Shown here: positions 1 to 8,676 of the stretch, in pieces
How positions within the stretch are numbered: position 1 is the first letter of the stretch
Layout of the letters: every line of letters begins with the position of its first letter
Origin: Pyramidobacter porci
GTDB taxonomy: Bacteria; Synergistota; Synergistia; Synergistales; Dethiosulfovibrionaceae
Assembly: GCF_009695745.1 (NCBI RefSeq)
Contig: NZ_VUNH01000014.1
Coordinates: 1-64,000 of the forward strand
DNA length: 64,000 bases
Direction: 5' to 3'
The notes under the pieces: generated by a model
Seen by the model: only the letters and a program-made list of their open reading frames with translations
The model's database searches: none
Told to the model about the DNA's origin: nothing
Program-made: the position numbers and the translations under genes

Positions 1-41
1 TCCTCAATCTCCGCCAGCAGTTCCAGAAATGTCTGGTTCAT
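1..41 (-). CDS. N-terminus of an unidentified protein, cut by the window edge
   Basis: An ATG at 41-39 on the minus strand opens a reading frame that continues off the left edge. Only 13 codons are visible, reading MNQTFLELLAEIE. A good Shine-Dalgarno sequence (AGGAGG, about positions 54-49) sits the usual distance upstream, which is why I accept this as a real start. The peptide is too short to assign to a family. Its promoter would lie in the gene-free stretch to the right. Confidence 0.6.
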   Translation of the reverse strand, partial: MNQTFLELLAEIE

Positions 42-548
42 TCTCGTACCTCCTGTCGGGGTTTTGGGGCGTTTTCGGTGTTTCTTTGTATTCTACCGCA
101 GGGAAGGCTTTCTTGGGATGAACTTACACTTCTGAGTTGCCGTTTCCTCTCTTTTCGATTTACAGGGGCCTTGTCAATTTACAGGAACCTTGCTCGGAAG
201 ATTTTTCGTAAGCGATTGACCTGCCAGAGCAGTGACCGGATCTCCGTGCGCCGGAACGGAAACGCAACATCTTCTTCGGTATGCTTGGTTTGAATATTTG
301 CTCGTAGAACACCAGTGGACACAACTGATGAAGATAATTTTACAATGGGGCTATCTTACAACTAAATATTTGAAACAGATCGCTCATTATAGCCAAGTCC
401 CATTGTTTTTATTGCAAAAATTTTGAGATAGCTTAAAATAAGCACCAAGAATAGACACACTCTCCAATTAATCGAATAAAAATGATCTTCTTGTGTCCAG
501 AGCCAAAGAAATATTCAAATGGAACGATACATGACGGGAGGCTCGCTC
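42..548. other. Gene-free AT-rich stretch between divergent genes
   Basis: This roughly 500-bp stretch separates the leftward gene at the window edge from the rightward LysR gene. It is visibly richer in A and T than most of the window. Two short open frames inside it have no ribosome binding site and no recognisable protein, so I read them as noise. It should hold the promoters of both flanking genes. The only clear structure I see is the pair of direct repeats at 158-192. Confidence 0.6.
158..192. repeat. Pair of 16-bp direct repeats
   Basis: ATTTACAGGGGCCTTG (158-173) is repeated as ATTTACAGGAACCTTG (177-192), with two mismatches and a period of 19 bp. Same-face direct repeats close to two turns of helix apart are common in regulator-binding regions. 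These lie about 120 bp upstream of the leftward start at 41. No function can be assigned. Confidence 0.5.
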
Positions 549-1484
549 ATGGAGCTACTTCAGCTACAATATTTCATTAAATTAGCGCAAAGGCAACATT
601 TGACCCAGACTGCGAAAGAACTCATGATCTCAGCCTCCTCTCTCAGCGCCACAATCAGAAAGCTGGAAAAAGAGCTAAATGTCGAGCTTTTTGAGCGTAA
701 GGGGCGCAACATCCGCTTAAGTGCCAGCGGTAAAACTTTTTATAAATATATCAGTCAAGCTCAGGCTTTGTTTGACACTGCAGTAGCGGAAGCACAGCGC
801 AGCCGCCAATCGCAAACGCTGCTGATCTTTGTAGAAAATACGCATATCTGGGCAGAGACTTTCCTTGACTTCAAAAACAAATTCACAAATATTCAACTTA
901 ATATTACTCCGCTTGTCGACTTTGGCCAATTAACAGAGCCTTTTGACTTTTATCTAGGGAATGTATATAACGTCACCGATAACAAATTTAAATACCACAT
1001 TTTATTCAAACCGGAGAAGTACTATGTCCTCATGAGCAGTGGTCATCGTCTTGCCAAGCGTGAAAGCGTCAGTCTCAATGATCTGAAAGATGAGACCTTT
1101 TTTCAGTATTACAAAAAAGCTAACCCACGTAAATACCAGCACTCACTCACGATTTTTCGAGACAATGGAATCAATCAGCCCAAGATTCTTGAAAGCGATG
1201 AAATACTACGATACGATCTGATTCGAGCTCAAAAATGTGTTTTTATTACGACGAACGTTGGGCTGGGTGCTAATTTCTCGCGTCTTGAAGGGCTTACCGC
1301 CGTTCCTTTTACCTCCCTCATTCGTGAACCTCGAACACAGGTTATTGCATGGAATAAAGCGATTGAACTGACGAACATTAGGCGCACTTTTTACACTTTT
1401 ATCGTAAACGCAGCGCTATCCCTTGAGAAAAAATTTCACATCGACAGCTTCAAACCACTAGTCTTCCCCAATTCGTCAAGTTAG
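549..1484 (+). CDS. LysR-family transcriptional regulator
   Basis: This is a 311-residue protein of the usual LysR length (about 300). The N-terminal winged helix-turn-helix is clear: a MELLQLQYFIKLAQ opening, then TQTAKELMISASSLSATIR as the recognition region and LEKELNVELFER leading into the wing. The rest is the effector-binding domain, which I cannot match to a ligand. An in-frame ATG at 519 is possible, but ATG 549 has GGGAGG (536-541) seven bases upstream and gives the canonical LysR start. The gene is followed by the permease and dehydratase genes on the same strand, so it probably controls that pair. Its codon use is AT-richer than most of the window, which fits transfer from outside. 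Confidence 0.85.
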   Translation: MELLQLQYFIKLAQRQHLTQTAKELMISASSLSATIRKLEKELNVELFERKGRNIRLSASGKTFYKYISQAQALFDTAVAEAQRSRQSQTLLIFVENTHIWAETFLDFKNKFTNIQLNITPLVDFGQLTEPFDFYLGNVYNVTDNKFKYHILFKPEKYYVLMSSGHRLAKRESVSLNDLKDETFFQYYKKANPRKYQHSLTIFRDNGINQPKILESDEILRYDLIRAQKCVFITTNVGLGANFSRLEGLTAVPFTSLIREPRTQVIAWNKAIELTNIRRTFYTFIVNAALSLEKKFHIDSFKPLVFPNSSS

Positions 1485-1942
1485 GGAGGCGTCAAGAGCG
1501 CTGACTTCAGTTTCTGGAATGTCAGTAGATATCATCTTGGGCAGAATGAGATTTTTGAGAAAATGCCATTCATCAGCGCTTTCCTAAAAATATCCTGGAG
1601 TGCCTTTAGCGTCTTGCAGCTGGAAAAGATCCAGATTCTGCAAGATGTTTTTATTTTTCTCTACAAGACTGTCCCACTCAAAAACTGTTTCATAAAGCAA
1701 GAATATTACGTAATAGAGAATTGATGATTATCAAGCTTTATCCTTGTCATAACATGAAATGCACATCGAATCCTAATGAGATCAAAAAATAATTTTCGTT
1801 TGAGGTCAAAGCAGTTATGATTTGACCGTGGCCACGATGACGATATCCTTGAATACCTGCGCAGGCTACTTACTAGTCGCGACTTCGCAAAACGTACAAC
1901 ATTCTTTTGACAATCAGTGGATTGGATGGAGGTGTTTTCCGG
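1485..1942 (+). other. Intergenic region between lysR-type gene and permease
   Basis: These 458 bp hold a terminator-like hairpin (1612-1657) and no convincing gene. The permease promoter and LysR operator should lie downstream of the hairpin. TTGACC near 1822 followed 16 bp later by TATCCT is a possible but weak promoter. I could not pick a LysR box (T-N11-A) with confidence. Confidence 0.4.
1612..1657 (+). terminator. Probable terminator of the lysR-type gene
   Basis: TCTTGCAG (1612-1619) pairs with CTGCAAGA (1638-1645). An inner CTGG/CCAG stem closes around a short loop, and TTTTTATTTTT follows. The hairpin lies about 130 bp after the regulator's stop codon, which is rather far, but no other candidate lies closer. 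Confidence 0.5.
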
Positions 1943-3259
1943 ATGGAGAATAATATCAGCAAACTTACCCTGTCTCAGCTGGTGTGGTTGGCGACGGGAC
2001 AGGTGGTCGGCGCCGGCGTTGTTACAATTGTGGGGGCAGCCCTTGGCGTTACGGGATATTCGGCATGGTTCGCTTATTCTGCTGCAGTAGTTATGGGGCT
2101 TGCCCGAATCTTCCCGCAAATTTTCTTTTTCAGCACGGAGGTTGTTCCCGGCGGCATTTACGGAATGGTGACACGTACTTGTGGACGTCAGTACGGCGGC
2201 ATGATTACCATCTCATCGCTGGTTAACTGGATGGCACGCGGTACAGCTGTCCTTTCCATAGGTAATTATTTGGCGGCCATGTATCCCTCGCAGAATCGCA
2301 TCGTCATGGCTATTGCCGTATGGGGAGTACTGACATTGGCCAACCTTTTCGGTGTCGATGTGATGGCCAAGATTCAGTCATTTGCGACTCCCTGCTTGTT
2401 GATTTGCTTGTTTACATTCTCTGCTGTCTGCTGTTTCCAAATTCAGCCCGGTTATCTGGATTTTGATAGTCCAAAGATGTTTACCAATGGCTTGATGGGC
2501 TGGCTTTCAGCGGTTGTGTTACTCAACTACTCAACTAACGGACATTCGCTGGTCGCAAATTTCGCGCCACGGGCGGAAAACCCCAAAAGGAACATTCCGC
2601 TTGCCATGCTCATTACGACGGGTATTATCTTTCTACTTTATACCGCCGTAGGATTCGCATCAGGCGCCGTGCTTCCTCTTGAAAAAACAGCCAACGGTAC
2701 TATGACTGATACCGCCAGGGCCATATTACCGACGTTCTTGTATTATATGTTCATGTTTGGCGGTCCCATTTTTGCTCTACTGACAACGATGAATTCTGGC
2801 ATCATGAACTCTGCTCTGCCTGTTCTGGCAGGTGTCAAAGAAGGCTGGCTGCCGAAGTTTTTAGCAAAACAGAACCGCTTTGGCGCGTATTGGGTCGCGA
2901 TTATAATTATTTTTGTTATCGGTTGCTTGCCTATCTGTACGGGGATGAGCGTTAAACAGATTACCAACTCAACATTGATTCTCAGCGGTTTCCAGAATGC
3001 TCTGATAATTATGTCGGGATTTATCTTCCCCATAAAATTTGCAGAGAATTGGAAGAGGTCTTGGCTGCATATGCCAAATTCTGTCTATTATGTTTTGATG
3101 TTTATCAGCGGCTGCGCTCAGGCATATATTATTTACAAGTCCGTTATCGATCTTAATATGCAATTGGCCGTCATCAATGTATGCGTTCTTGCTGCAGCTG
3201 TTATCTACGGTATCATTCGCATGCGTACCACAAAGATTACTGAAACGGATTTTGTATGA
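1943..3259 (+). CDS. APC-superfamily amino-acid/organic-cation permease
   Basis: This 438-residue polytopic inner-membrane protein opens with LTLSQLVWLATGQVVGAGVV, the glycine-rich first helix typical of APC permeases, where substrate is bound. Around a dozen hydrophobic segments follow, including an unwound-helix type region near LVANFAPRAENPKRNIPLAM in the loop after helix 6. The start at 1943 is chosen because GGAGGTG (1928-1934) precedes it; an ATG at 1907 has no such site. The next gene begins 60 bp downstream, so permease and dehydratase are probably co-transcribed and the substrate may be related to that enzyme's product or substrate. Which amino acid or acid it carries cannot be told. 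Confidence 0.8.
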   Translation: MENNISKLTLSQLVWLATGQVVGAGVVTIVGAALGVTGYSAWFAYSAAVVMGLARIFPQIFFFSTEVVPGGIYGMVTRTCGRQYGGMITISSLVNWMARGTAVLSIGNYLAAMYPSQNRIVMAIAVWGVLTLANLFGVDVMAKIQSFATPCLLICLFTFSAVCCFQIQPGYLDFDSPKMFTNGLMGWLSAVVLLNYSTNGHSLVANFAPRAENPKRNIPLAMLITTGIIFLLYTAVGFASGAVLPLEKTANGTMTDTARAILPTFLYYMFMFGGPIFALLTTMNSGIMNSALPVLAGVKEGWLPKFLAKQNRFGAYWVAIIIIFVIGCLPICTGMSVKQITNSTLILSGFQNALIIMSGFIFPIKFAENWKRSWLHMPNSVYYVLMFISGCAQAYIIYKSVIDLNMQLAVINVCVLAAAVIYGIIRMRTTKITETDFV

Positions 3260-3319
3260 ATCATTTCATTCGAGCACTAAGCATCTCCAAAATCATAGAA
3301 CGGAAAGGGGTTATGAGAT

Positions 3320-4510
3320 ATGAAAATTACGAGTATGAAGGTCTTTCTAACAGAATATGATCGTTCCAAAACTCCGGAATTCCCTAAGAAAAGTAAGGTT
3401 GTTGGCGTCCGTATTTTTACCGACGAGGGGATTTACGGCGATGGTGAAGTCGCCGGCATTCACGCAACGTATGCGGCCTATGGAATGATTCGCGATCTGT
3501 GGCCTCTGATCGTGGGGCAAGATCCTTTTTCCAACGAAGTCCTTTGGGATCACATGATGCTTCGCACCTTTTGGGGGCAGAACGGCGGCGCTTTTTGGTA
3601 CAGCGGCGTAAGCGCCATCGACATCGCGCTGTGGGATATCAAAAGCAAAGCACTGAAGATGCCCCTGCATAAGTTGCTGGGGGGCAAGCGTCGTAACAAG
3701 GTTCGCTGCTACGCAAGCCAGCTGCAATTTGGCTGGGGAGAGTACGACTCGCCCGCCGTCACGGTGGAAGACTATGTCGAGCGCGCTAAATTGGCACTTG
3801 CTGATGGTTACGATGCCATCAAGATTGACTTCTTGAACTGGGACGATAAAGGTAATATTCTTCGCGAAGACGGTCGTCTCGGTCTTCTGTCTCCTTACTA
3901 CGTCAATATGTATTCCGAACGCGTTCACGCGGTTCGAGATGCTATCGGTCCCAATGTCGATCTGATCATTGAGAACCATGCCGGTACCAACACACAATCG
4001 GCTATCCAACTGGCTGCGGCTGTCCAAGATTGCAATATATACTACTTCGAAGAGCCCAATACGCCTGTGTTCTACAACAACAAGAACGTTAAAGACAACA
4101 TTAAAATGCCAATTTCGCATGGCGAACGCATCTTTGGCCGCTGGGAATATCTCCCCTATTTCCTGAACAAGTCGGTGCAGGTCATTCAACCTGACCTTGG
4201 TAACGCCGGAGGTATTACCGAGACAAAGCGCGTCTGTGACCTTGCCTACGTGTTTGATATTGGAGTTCAAATTCATACCTGCGCTTCGCATCTGCTTACG
4301 CCTCCGTCAGTACAGATCGAGGCCTGTCTGAATAACTTCGTTATCCATGAGCAGCACGTGCGCAGCAAGAATCCAACCAACATGGAGTTGACCGACAAGA
4401 TCATCATGCCCAAAAACGGTTACTTAGAAGTTTCCGATGACCCCGGACTTGGTATCGAATGGTCTGAAAAAGCGCTCGCTAGCCCCGAACAATATACCTT
4501 GGAAGCATGA
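3320..4510 (+). CDS. Enolase-superfamily sugar-acid dehydratase (mandelate racemase/galactonate dehydratase type)
   Basis: This is a 396-residue, full-length member of the enolase superfamily. It has an N-terminal capping domain to about residue 125, then a TIM barrel. Visible barrel motifs are a KID strand near residue 167, the acidic residue in LIIEN near 217, FEEP near 243, HGER near 267 (the three metal ligands), the QPDLGNAGGITE strand, and a histidine in IHTCASH near 318 that would act as base. The pattern matches the mannonate/galactonate dehydratase side of the mandelate-racemase group, which removes water from a sugar acid after taking the proton next to the carboxylate. Exact substrate is unknown. 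It follows the APC permease and probably shares its LysR control; a ribosome site GGAAAGGGG lies upstream. Confidence 0.8.
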   Translation: MKITSMKVFLTEYDRSKTPEFPKKSKVVGVRIFTDEGIYGDGEVAGIHATYAAYGMIRDLWPLIVGQDPFSNEVLWDHMMLRTFWGQNGGAFWYSGVSAIDIALWDIKSKALKMPLHKLLGGKRRNKVRCYASQLQFGWGEYDSPAVTVEDYVERAKLALADGYDAIKIDFLNWDDKGNILREDGRLGLLSPYYVNMYSERVHAVRDAIGPNVDLIIENHAGTNTQSAIQLAAAVQDCNIYYFEEPNTPVFYNNKNVKDNIKMPISHGERIFGRWEYLPYFLNKSVQVIQPDLGNAGGITETKRVCDLAYVFDIGVQIHTCASHLLTPPSVQIEACLNNFVIHEQHVRSKNPTNMELTDKIIMPKNGYLEVSDDPGLGIEWSEKALASPEQYTLEA

Positions 4511-4567
4511 AAAAAAGTTTTGTGTTAGAAAATATTTAGAATTTGTTTGCTATAGTATATAAAAACT

Positions 4568-4610
4568 TTCCCTGGAACAGTCCATAGTTCTGTTTCAGGG
4601 GAAATTTTTT
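4568..4610 (+). terminator. Rho-independent terminator after the dehydratase gene
   Basis: A 13-bp stem with two G-T pairs (4568-4580 with 4590-4602), a 9-base loop and a following AATTTTTT run. It closes the AT-rich lysR/permease/dehydratase block. Confidence 0.85.
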
Positions 4611-4658
4611 ATAAGTGACATGGGTATTTATAAAAGGTCTCCCCAAACTAAAACTGTA

Positions 4659-4779
4659 ACACTAATACTATTTCTTAATTAAGAAGCCGAACGCAAGGGC
4701 GTTGTAGGGGGGATTCACAAAACGAGCTGCGCAGCAGTCGAGGTAGTTCTGAGCGACTGAACTCCCCCAGCGGCGCCTG
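4659..4779 (+). repeat. Truncated copy of the 172-bp MITE-like repeat
   Basis: The left end (4659-4676) matches 16 of 18 bases of the inverted end of the intact copy at 39019-39190. The interior (GCCGAACGCAAGGG, the CACAAA-CGAGCTGCGCAG block, and CTGAGCGACTGAACTCCCCC) follows in the same order. Similarity stops around 4779, one base before the aroQ stop codon, so the right-hand end with its inverted repeat is missing. The copy sits exactly between the AT-richer island on its left and the GC-rich aro operon on its right. Confidence 0.75.
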
Positions 4780-5214
4780 TTATCCCCGATTCCGGTTCAG
4801 CAGCAGGTCGACGGCGTCGAGGTAGCCTTTCAGGCCGCGCCCGGCGATCTGGGCGACGCAGGCTTCGCGGGTGTAGGAATGGCGGCGGAAATCCTCGCGC
4901 GACTGGATGTCGCTGACGTGGACTTCGACGGCGGGGATGCCCACGGCGCGCAGCGCGTCGGGAATGGCAACGCTGGTATGGGTGTAGGCGGCAGGATTGA
5001 TGACGATGCCGTCGACGTTCCCATAGGCTTCCTGGATGCGGTCGACGATCGCGCCCTCGTGGTTGCTCTGGAAGAATTCCACGTCCGCGCCGGCGGCGGC
5101 GCAGTGGGCGCGGATCATTTTCTCCAGGTCGGCCAGCGTGGCGCGGCCGTAGATTCCCGGCTCGCGCACGCCGAGCATGTTCATGTTGGGGCCGTTGACG
5201 ACGAGGATCTTCAT
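4780..5214 (-). CDS. aroQ: Type II 3-dehydroquinate dehydratase
   Basis: The enzyme (144 residues, normal length) dehydrates 3-dehydroquinate to 3-dehydroshikimate, third step of the shikimate pathway, in the cytoplasm as a dodecamer. The family motifs are all present: NGPNMNMLG at the start, the catalytic tyrosine in GIYG near residue 22, [30 protein letters not shown], the catalytic histidine in VEVHVSD, and FRRHSYT with the conserved arginine. It is the last gene of the aro operon. Its ATG overlaps the stop of the preceding aroE/K gene by four bases (ATGA), so translation is coupled. The stop codon lies directly beside a truncated repeat element. Confidence 0.95.
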   Translation of the reverse strand: MKILVVNGPNMNMLGVREPGIYGRATLADLEKMIRAHCAAAGADVEFFQSNHEGAIVDRIQEAYGNVDGIVINPAAYTHTSVAIPDALRAVGIPAVEVHVSDIQSREDFRRHSYTREACVAQIAGRGLKGYLDAVDLLLNRNRG

Positions 5215-6428
5215 AGCTGCAAAGCCTCCTTGATTTTTGCGGCGGCATCCTGCGCCGACGACGCGGAAACGGTCAGGTCGGCCCAGGCGCGGTACAGCGG
5301 CAGACGCCGGCGGCGCAGTTCTTCCACGCCGACGGACTGCGACAGGGGCCGTCCGTCGACGGGCAGTTCGCCAGGGCGGTCAAGCCAAACGCAGACGCCG
5401 TTCTGACGAAGCAGCGGACGGTTGCGCGGCTGCGTGACCACGCCGCCGCCGGTGGCGATGACGATGCCGCTCTCCTTGGAGACGCCGGCCAGCGCTTCGG
5501 TCTCGAGCCTGCGGAAGGCGGTTTCGCCGCGTCGCGCGAAGATTTCGGCGATCGGACGGCCTTCGCTCGCCTCGATCAGCTGATCGATGTCGCGCACGGG
5601 GCGCCCCGTCAGCCGGCCGAGCGCCCGCGCCGTTGTGGTCTTGCCGCAGCCGGGCATGCCGATGAGCGCGACGTTGCCGGTACGGCGGGCGATGGCTGCG
5701 GTGATGCGGTCTGCCAGTGTCGCGGGCAGTTCGCGGCCGAGGAACAGTTCGCCGGCGCGCACGGCCTGGGCAGCCAGCATCGCCAAGCCGCCGCGCGCGG
5801 GGAGGCCGAGCTCTTCGGCCTGAAGGAGCAGCGCCGTGCGCAGAGGGTTGTAGATCACGTCGAGCACGAGCCGGCATCTGGGAAAGAGCCGCAGGTCCAC
5901 GGGGGAGGCGCCGTTTTTCGGGTACATTCCCACGGGCGTCGTGTTGACGATCAGTTCGGCGTCGGCGTGTCGTTCGAGGGTGGCATAGGTATCGTCCCCC
6001 GAGCGCGAGATCACGGCGAAGGGAATGCCGCAGCTTGCCAGCACAGCGCGCACGGTGCGCGAAGCGCCGCCGTTGCCCAGCACGAGCGCGGGACGGCCGC
6101 GCAGGCGTTCCGCATCTTCCCCGAGCAGATGCAGAAAACCGTCCCAGTCTGTGTTGTCGCCGCGCCATTCCCCGTCGGGCAGGCGCGTCACGGTGTTGAC
6201 GCAGCCGATGGCGCGGGCGCGCTCCGACAGCTCGCGGCAGCTTCGCATCGCGTCGATCTTGTAGGGAATGGTGACGTTGAAGCCATCGCCGTCGCTTGCG
6301 CGCAGAAAGCCGTCCAGCGCTTCCGGCTCCAGGGGATAGAGCTTGTACTCATAATCGCCGATCAGGGCGTGGATAGCGGGCGAGAAACTGTGGCCGAGCG
6401 CGCGGCCGATCAGGCCGAAGCGCCCCAT
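5211..6428 (-). CDS. aroE-aroK: Fused shikimate dehydrogenase - shikimate kinase
   Basis: One 405-residue chain carries two consecutive shikimate-pathway enzymes. Residues 1 to about 250 are AroE: the substrate loop [16 protein letters not shown] with the catalytic lysine, DNTDWDGF, the NADP-binding GNGGASR and NTTPVGMYP. From about 252 the shikimate kinase begins with Walker [11 protein letters not shown], then the DIDQLIE acid motif and ATGGGVV. It would reduce dehydroshikimate and phosphorylate the product without release from the polypeptide. Separate genes are the norm in bacteria; this join is unusual but in frame and motif-complete. The start directly abuts the pheA stop with no gap, and the end overlaps aroQ by four bases. 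Confidence 0.93.
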   Translation of the reverse strand: MGRFGLIGRALGHSFSPAIHALIGDYEYKLYPLEPEALDGFLRASDGDGFNVTIPYKIDAMRSCRELSERARAIGCVNTVTRLPDGEWRGDNTDWDGFLHLLGEDAERLRGRPALVLGNGGASRTVRAVLASCGIPFAVISRSGDDTYATLERHADAELIVNTTPVGMYPKNGASPVDLRLFPRCRLVLDVIYNPLRTALLLQAEELGLPARGGLAMLAAQAVRAGELFLGRELPATLADRITAAIARRTGNVALIGMPGCGKTTTARALGRLTGRPVRDIDQLIEASEGRPIAEIFARRGETAFRRLETEALAGVSKESGIVIATGGGVVTQPRNRPLLRQNGVCVWLDRPGELPVDGRPLSQSVGVEELRRRRLPLYRAWADLTVSASSAQDAAAKIKEALQL

Positions 6429-7574
6429 TTACACCACCTCGGAGTAGCTGCCCAGATATTTGAGCGTGGTGACGGCGCCCTGCAGGTCGTCGAAGACGCG
6501 CAGGAAGGAATCGTTATAGACGGAGGAGTCGAGGTCGAAATAGAACATGAATTCGAAATCGCTGTTGGCCAGCGGCCGGCTCTCCAGTTTGAGCAGATTG
6601 ATGTCCAGGGCCTTGAAACGAGACAGCACGTGCGACAGCGAGCCGCGCTTGTGCGGCAGCACCATCATCAGGCTGGTGCGGTTGGCGCCGGGATAGATCT
6701 CCAGATCTTTGGCGATGCAGATGAAGCGCGTGAAGTTGCTGCCAGCGTCCTGCACGGAAGCTTTGAGGCAATCCAGACCATAGAGTTCGGCGCAGCTGCG
6801 CGACGACAGCGCCGCCAGATCTTTGCGCCCCGACTCGCGCACCATCTGCGCGGCGACGGCCGTGTTCTTGACGGGCGTGACCTTGACCCCCAGCGACTTG
6901 AGGAAGCTCTGGCTCTGCGCCAGCGCCTGCTCGTGAGAGATGATCTCTTTGATGTCGCCGATGGAAACGCCGGGATTGGCAAGCAGGCAGTGGTCGATCT
7001 TGACGCGGCAGCTGCGCACGATGTAGCAGCTGTGCTCCATCATCAGATCGTAGATGCGGTTCACCGAGCCGGCCGTGCTGTTCTCGATGGGCAGCACGCC
7101 GTAGCGGCACAGCCCCTGCTCGACGGCGGAGAAGACGTTTTCGAAGTACTGAAAGTACATGATGCTGCCCGAGGGGAAAATGCGCTCGCAGGCCATCTGC
7201 GAATTGGCCCCTTCCACGCCCTGGCAGGCGACCGCAGAACGGACGGGAAACTGCGCCGGCGTATTGGCCAGCGCCAGCGAGATCTGCTGTTTGAGCGGCG
7301 AGCCGCCGGCGATGATGCGGTGCTGCTCGGAACGGCTCAGGTCGAAGATCAGCGAGAACAGCGCGTCCATGGACGGCGCCAGCTCTTCGCCGACCGAATC
7401 GGCCAGATCGTTGAGCTTCTGACGTTCGCGGGCGGGATCGTGGATGGGAATGTTGTTTTTGGCCTTGTAGGCGGCGATATCGCGCACGACGGCGAAGCGT
7501 CGCGTGATCAGGTCGACCAGGCCGCGGTCGATCTCGTCGATTTGAGTGCGAAGATCTTTCATGTCCATTTTCAT
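6429..7574 (-). CDS. pheA: P-protein: chorismate mutase - prephenate dehydratase
   Basis: This bifunctional enzyme turns chorismate into prephenate and then phenylpyruvate, the committed route to phenylalanine. Residues 1 to about 85 are an AroQ-type chorismate mutase (LRTQIDEIDRGLVDLITRR). Roughly 105-285 is prephenate dehydratase, with the NSTAGSV segment and SNFTRF, whose Thr-Arg-Phe is essential in the family. About 295-375 is an ACT domain with the LESRP motif that binds phenylalanine for feedback inhibition. Length (381) is typical. AAAGGAG inside the end of aroC serves ATG 7574, which overlaps the aroC stop by four bases; further ATGs two and four codons on are possible. Regulation is therefore likely double: allosteric here and attenuation at the operon head. 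Confidence 0.95.
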   Translation of the reverse strand: MKMDMKDLRTQIDEIDRGLVDLITRRFAVVRDIAAYKAKNNIPIHDPARERQKLNDLADSVGEELAPSMDALFSLIFDLSRSEQHRIIAGGSPLKQQISLALANTPAQFPVRSAVACQGVEGANSQMACERIFPSGSIMYFQYFENVFSAVEQGLCRYGVLPIENSTAGSVNRIYDLMMEHSCYIVRSCRVKIDHCLLANPGVSIGDIKEIISHEQALAQSQSFLKSLGVKVTPVKNTAVAAQMVRESGRKDLAALSSRSCAELYGLDCLKASVQDAGSNFTRFICIAKDLEIYPGANRTSLMMVLPHKRGSLSHVLSRFKALDINLLKLESRPLANSDFEFMFYFDLDSSVYNDSFLRVFDDLQGAVTTLKYLGSYSEVV

Positions 7575-8674
7575 TCGGCTCCTTTGAGCGGTTCATAGTT
7601 TCCCGGAAGCAAGGCGTCGCAGAGGGCGACGGCGGCGGCCGCTTCGACGGCGGGGACGGCGCGCACGGCCACGCAGGGATCGTGACGGCCTTTGATATTC
7701 AATTCCGTGAGCTGCATGGCGCTGAGGCTGAGGGTCCGCTGCGCGCGGGCGATGGAAGGCGTCGGTTTGAAGGCGGCGCGGAAGATCAGCGGCATGCCCG
7801 TGGAAATGCCGCCGAGAATGCCGCCGGCGTTGTTCGTGGCCGTGACTACGGTGCCGTCCCGCAGCGCGAAAGGATCGTTGTGCTCGCTGCCCCTCATGGC
7901 CGCGGCCGCGAAACCGCTGCCGAATTCCACGCCCTTGACGGCGGGAATGCCGAAGACCAGGGAGGCGATCCTGTTTTCAAGCCCGCCGAACATCGGCTCG
8001 CCGAGCCCCGCCGGCAGGCCGGCGGCGGCGCATTCGACCACGCCGCCGAGCGAATCCCCCGCGGCGCGGGCGCCCTCGATCGCCGCGGCCATGCGTGCCC
8101 CGGCGGCCGCGTCGAGCACCGTCAGCGGCGAGAAGAGGCGTGCGTCGAAGTCGGCTCGGGAGACGGACACGGCGTCGAAAGCGCAGTCCTCCACGCCGCC
8201 GACGCTTCTAAGATGCGCACCGACGAAAATTTCCCGCGCCTCGAGAATTTGCAGACAAACGCCGCCGGCCGCGGTCAGCGGCGCCGTGAGCCGGCCGGAA
8301 AAATGGCCGCCGCCCGAGGCGTCCTGAAAACCGCCGTATTTGACGGAACTCGTGTAGTCGGCGTGCCCCGGCCGCGGCACGTCCCGAAATTCGGAGTAAT
8401 CGCCGGGACGCGCGTCGGCGTTGCGAATGATCAGACAGAGCGGAGAACCGCACAGCCGCCCGCCGGCAAGCCCCGAAAGGAACTCGATCCGGTCGTCTTC
8501 GCGGCGCGGCGTCGCCAGCGGGCCGCCGGGCGCGCGGCGTTTCATGAAGGCGTCCAGACGCTCCATGTCCACGCGGAACCCGGCCGGAAGCCCCTCGATT
8601 ACGGCGCCGACGGCGGCCGAATGGGACTGCCCGAAGATGGAGAGACGGATGCGTTCGCCCCAGCTTGAACTCAT
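7571..8674 (-). CDS. aroC: Chorismate synthase
   Basis: Chorismate synthase (367 residues) eliminates phosphate from EPSP to give chorismate, using reduced FMN. Family motifs are seen: the GQSHSAAVGAVIEGLPAG opening (a known variant of the GESHG start), RRAPGG, RPGHADY, GRLTAPLTAAGGV and, near the C-terminus, the NIKGRHDPC segment. Two ATGs are available, 8680 and 8674. GGAGGT (8686-8681) abuts the first with no spacing, so ATG 8674 is preferred; the first would give an ATGA overlap with aroA. The end overlaps pheA by four bases. The upstream open frame is much longer but that part is out-of-frame aroA DNA, not protein. Confidence 0.95.
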   Translation of the reverse strand: MSSSWGERIRLSIFGQSHSAAVGAVIEGLPAGFRVDMERLDAFMKRRAPGGPLATPRREDDRIEFLSGLAGGRLCGSPLCLIIRNADARPGDYSEFRDVPRPGHADYTSSVKYGGFQDASGGGHFSGRLTAPLTAAGGVCLQILEAREIFVGAHLRSVGGVEDCAFDAVSVSRADFDARLFSPLTVLDAAAGARMAAAIEGARAAGDSLGGVVECAAAGLPAGLGEPMFGGLENRIASLVFGIPAVKGVEFGSGFAAAAMRGSEHNDPFALRDGTVVTATNNAGGILGGISTGMPLIFRAAFKPTPSIARAQRTLSLSAMQLTELNIKGRHDPCVAVRAVPAVEAAAAVALCDALLPGNYEPLKGAE

Positions 8675-8676
8675 GA

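Noticed and set aside
78-426. Two short plus-strand open frames near the left edge
   Set aside because: They have no ribosome site, overlap each other in different frames and encode nothing recognisable.
4611-4658. Second terminator before the repeat copy
   Set aside because: The bases are AT-rich but form no convincing stem; the terminator at 4568-4610 is enough.
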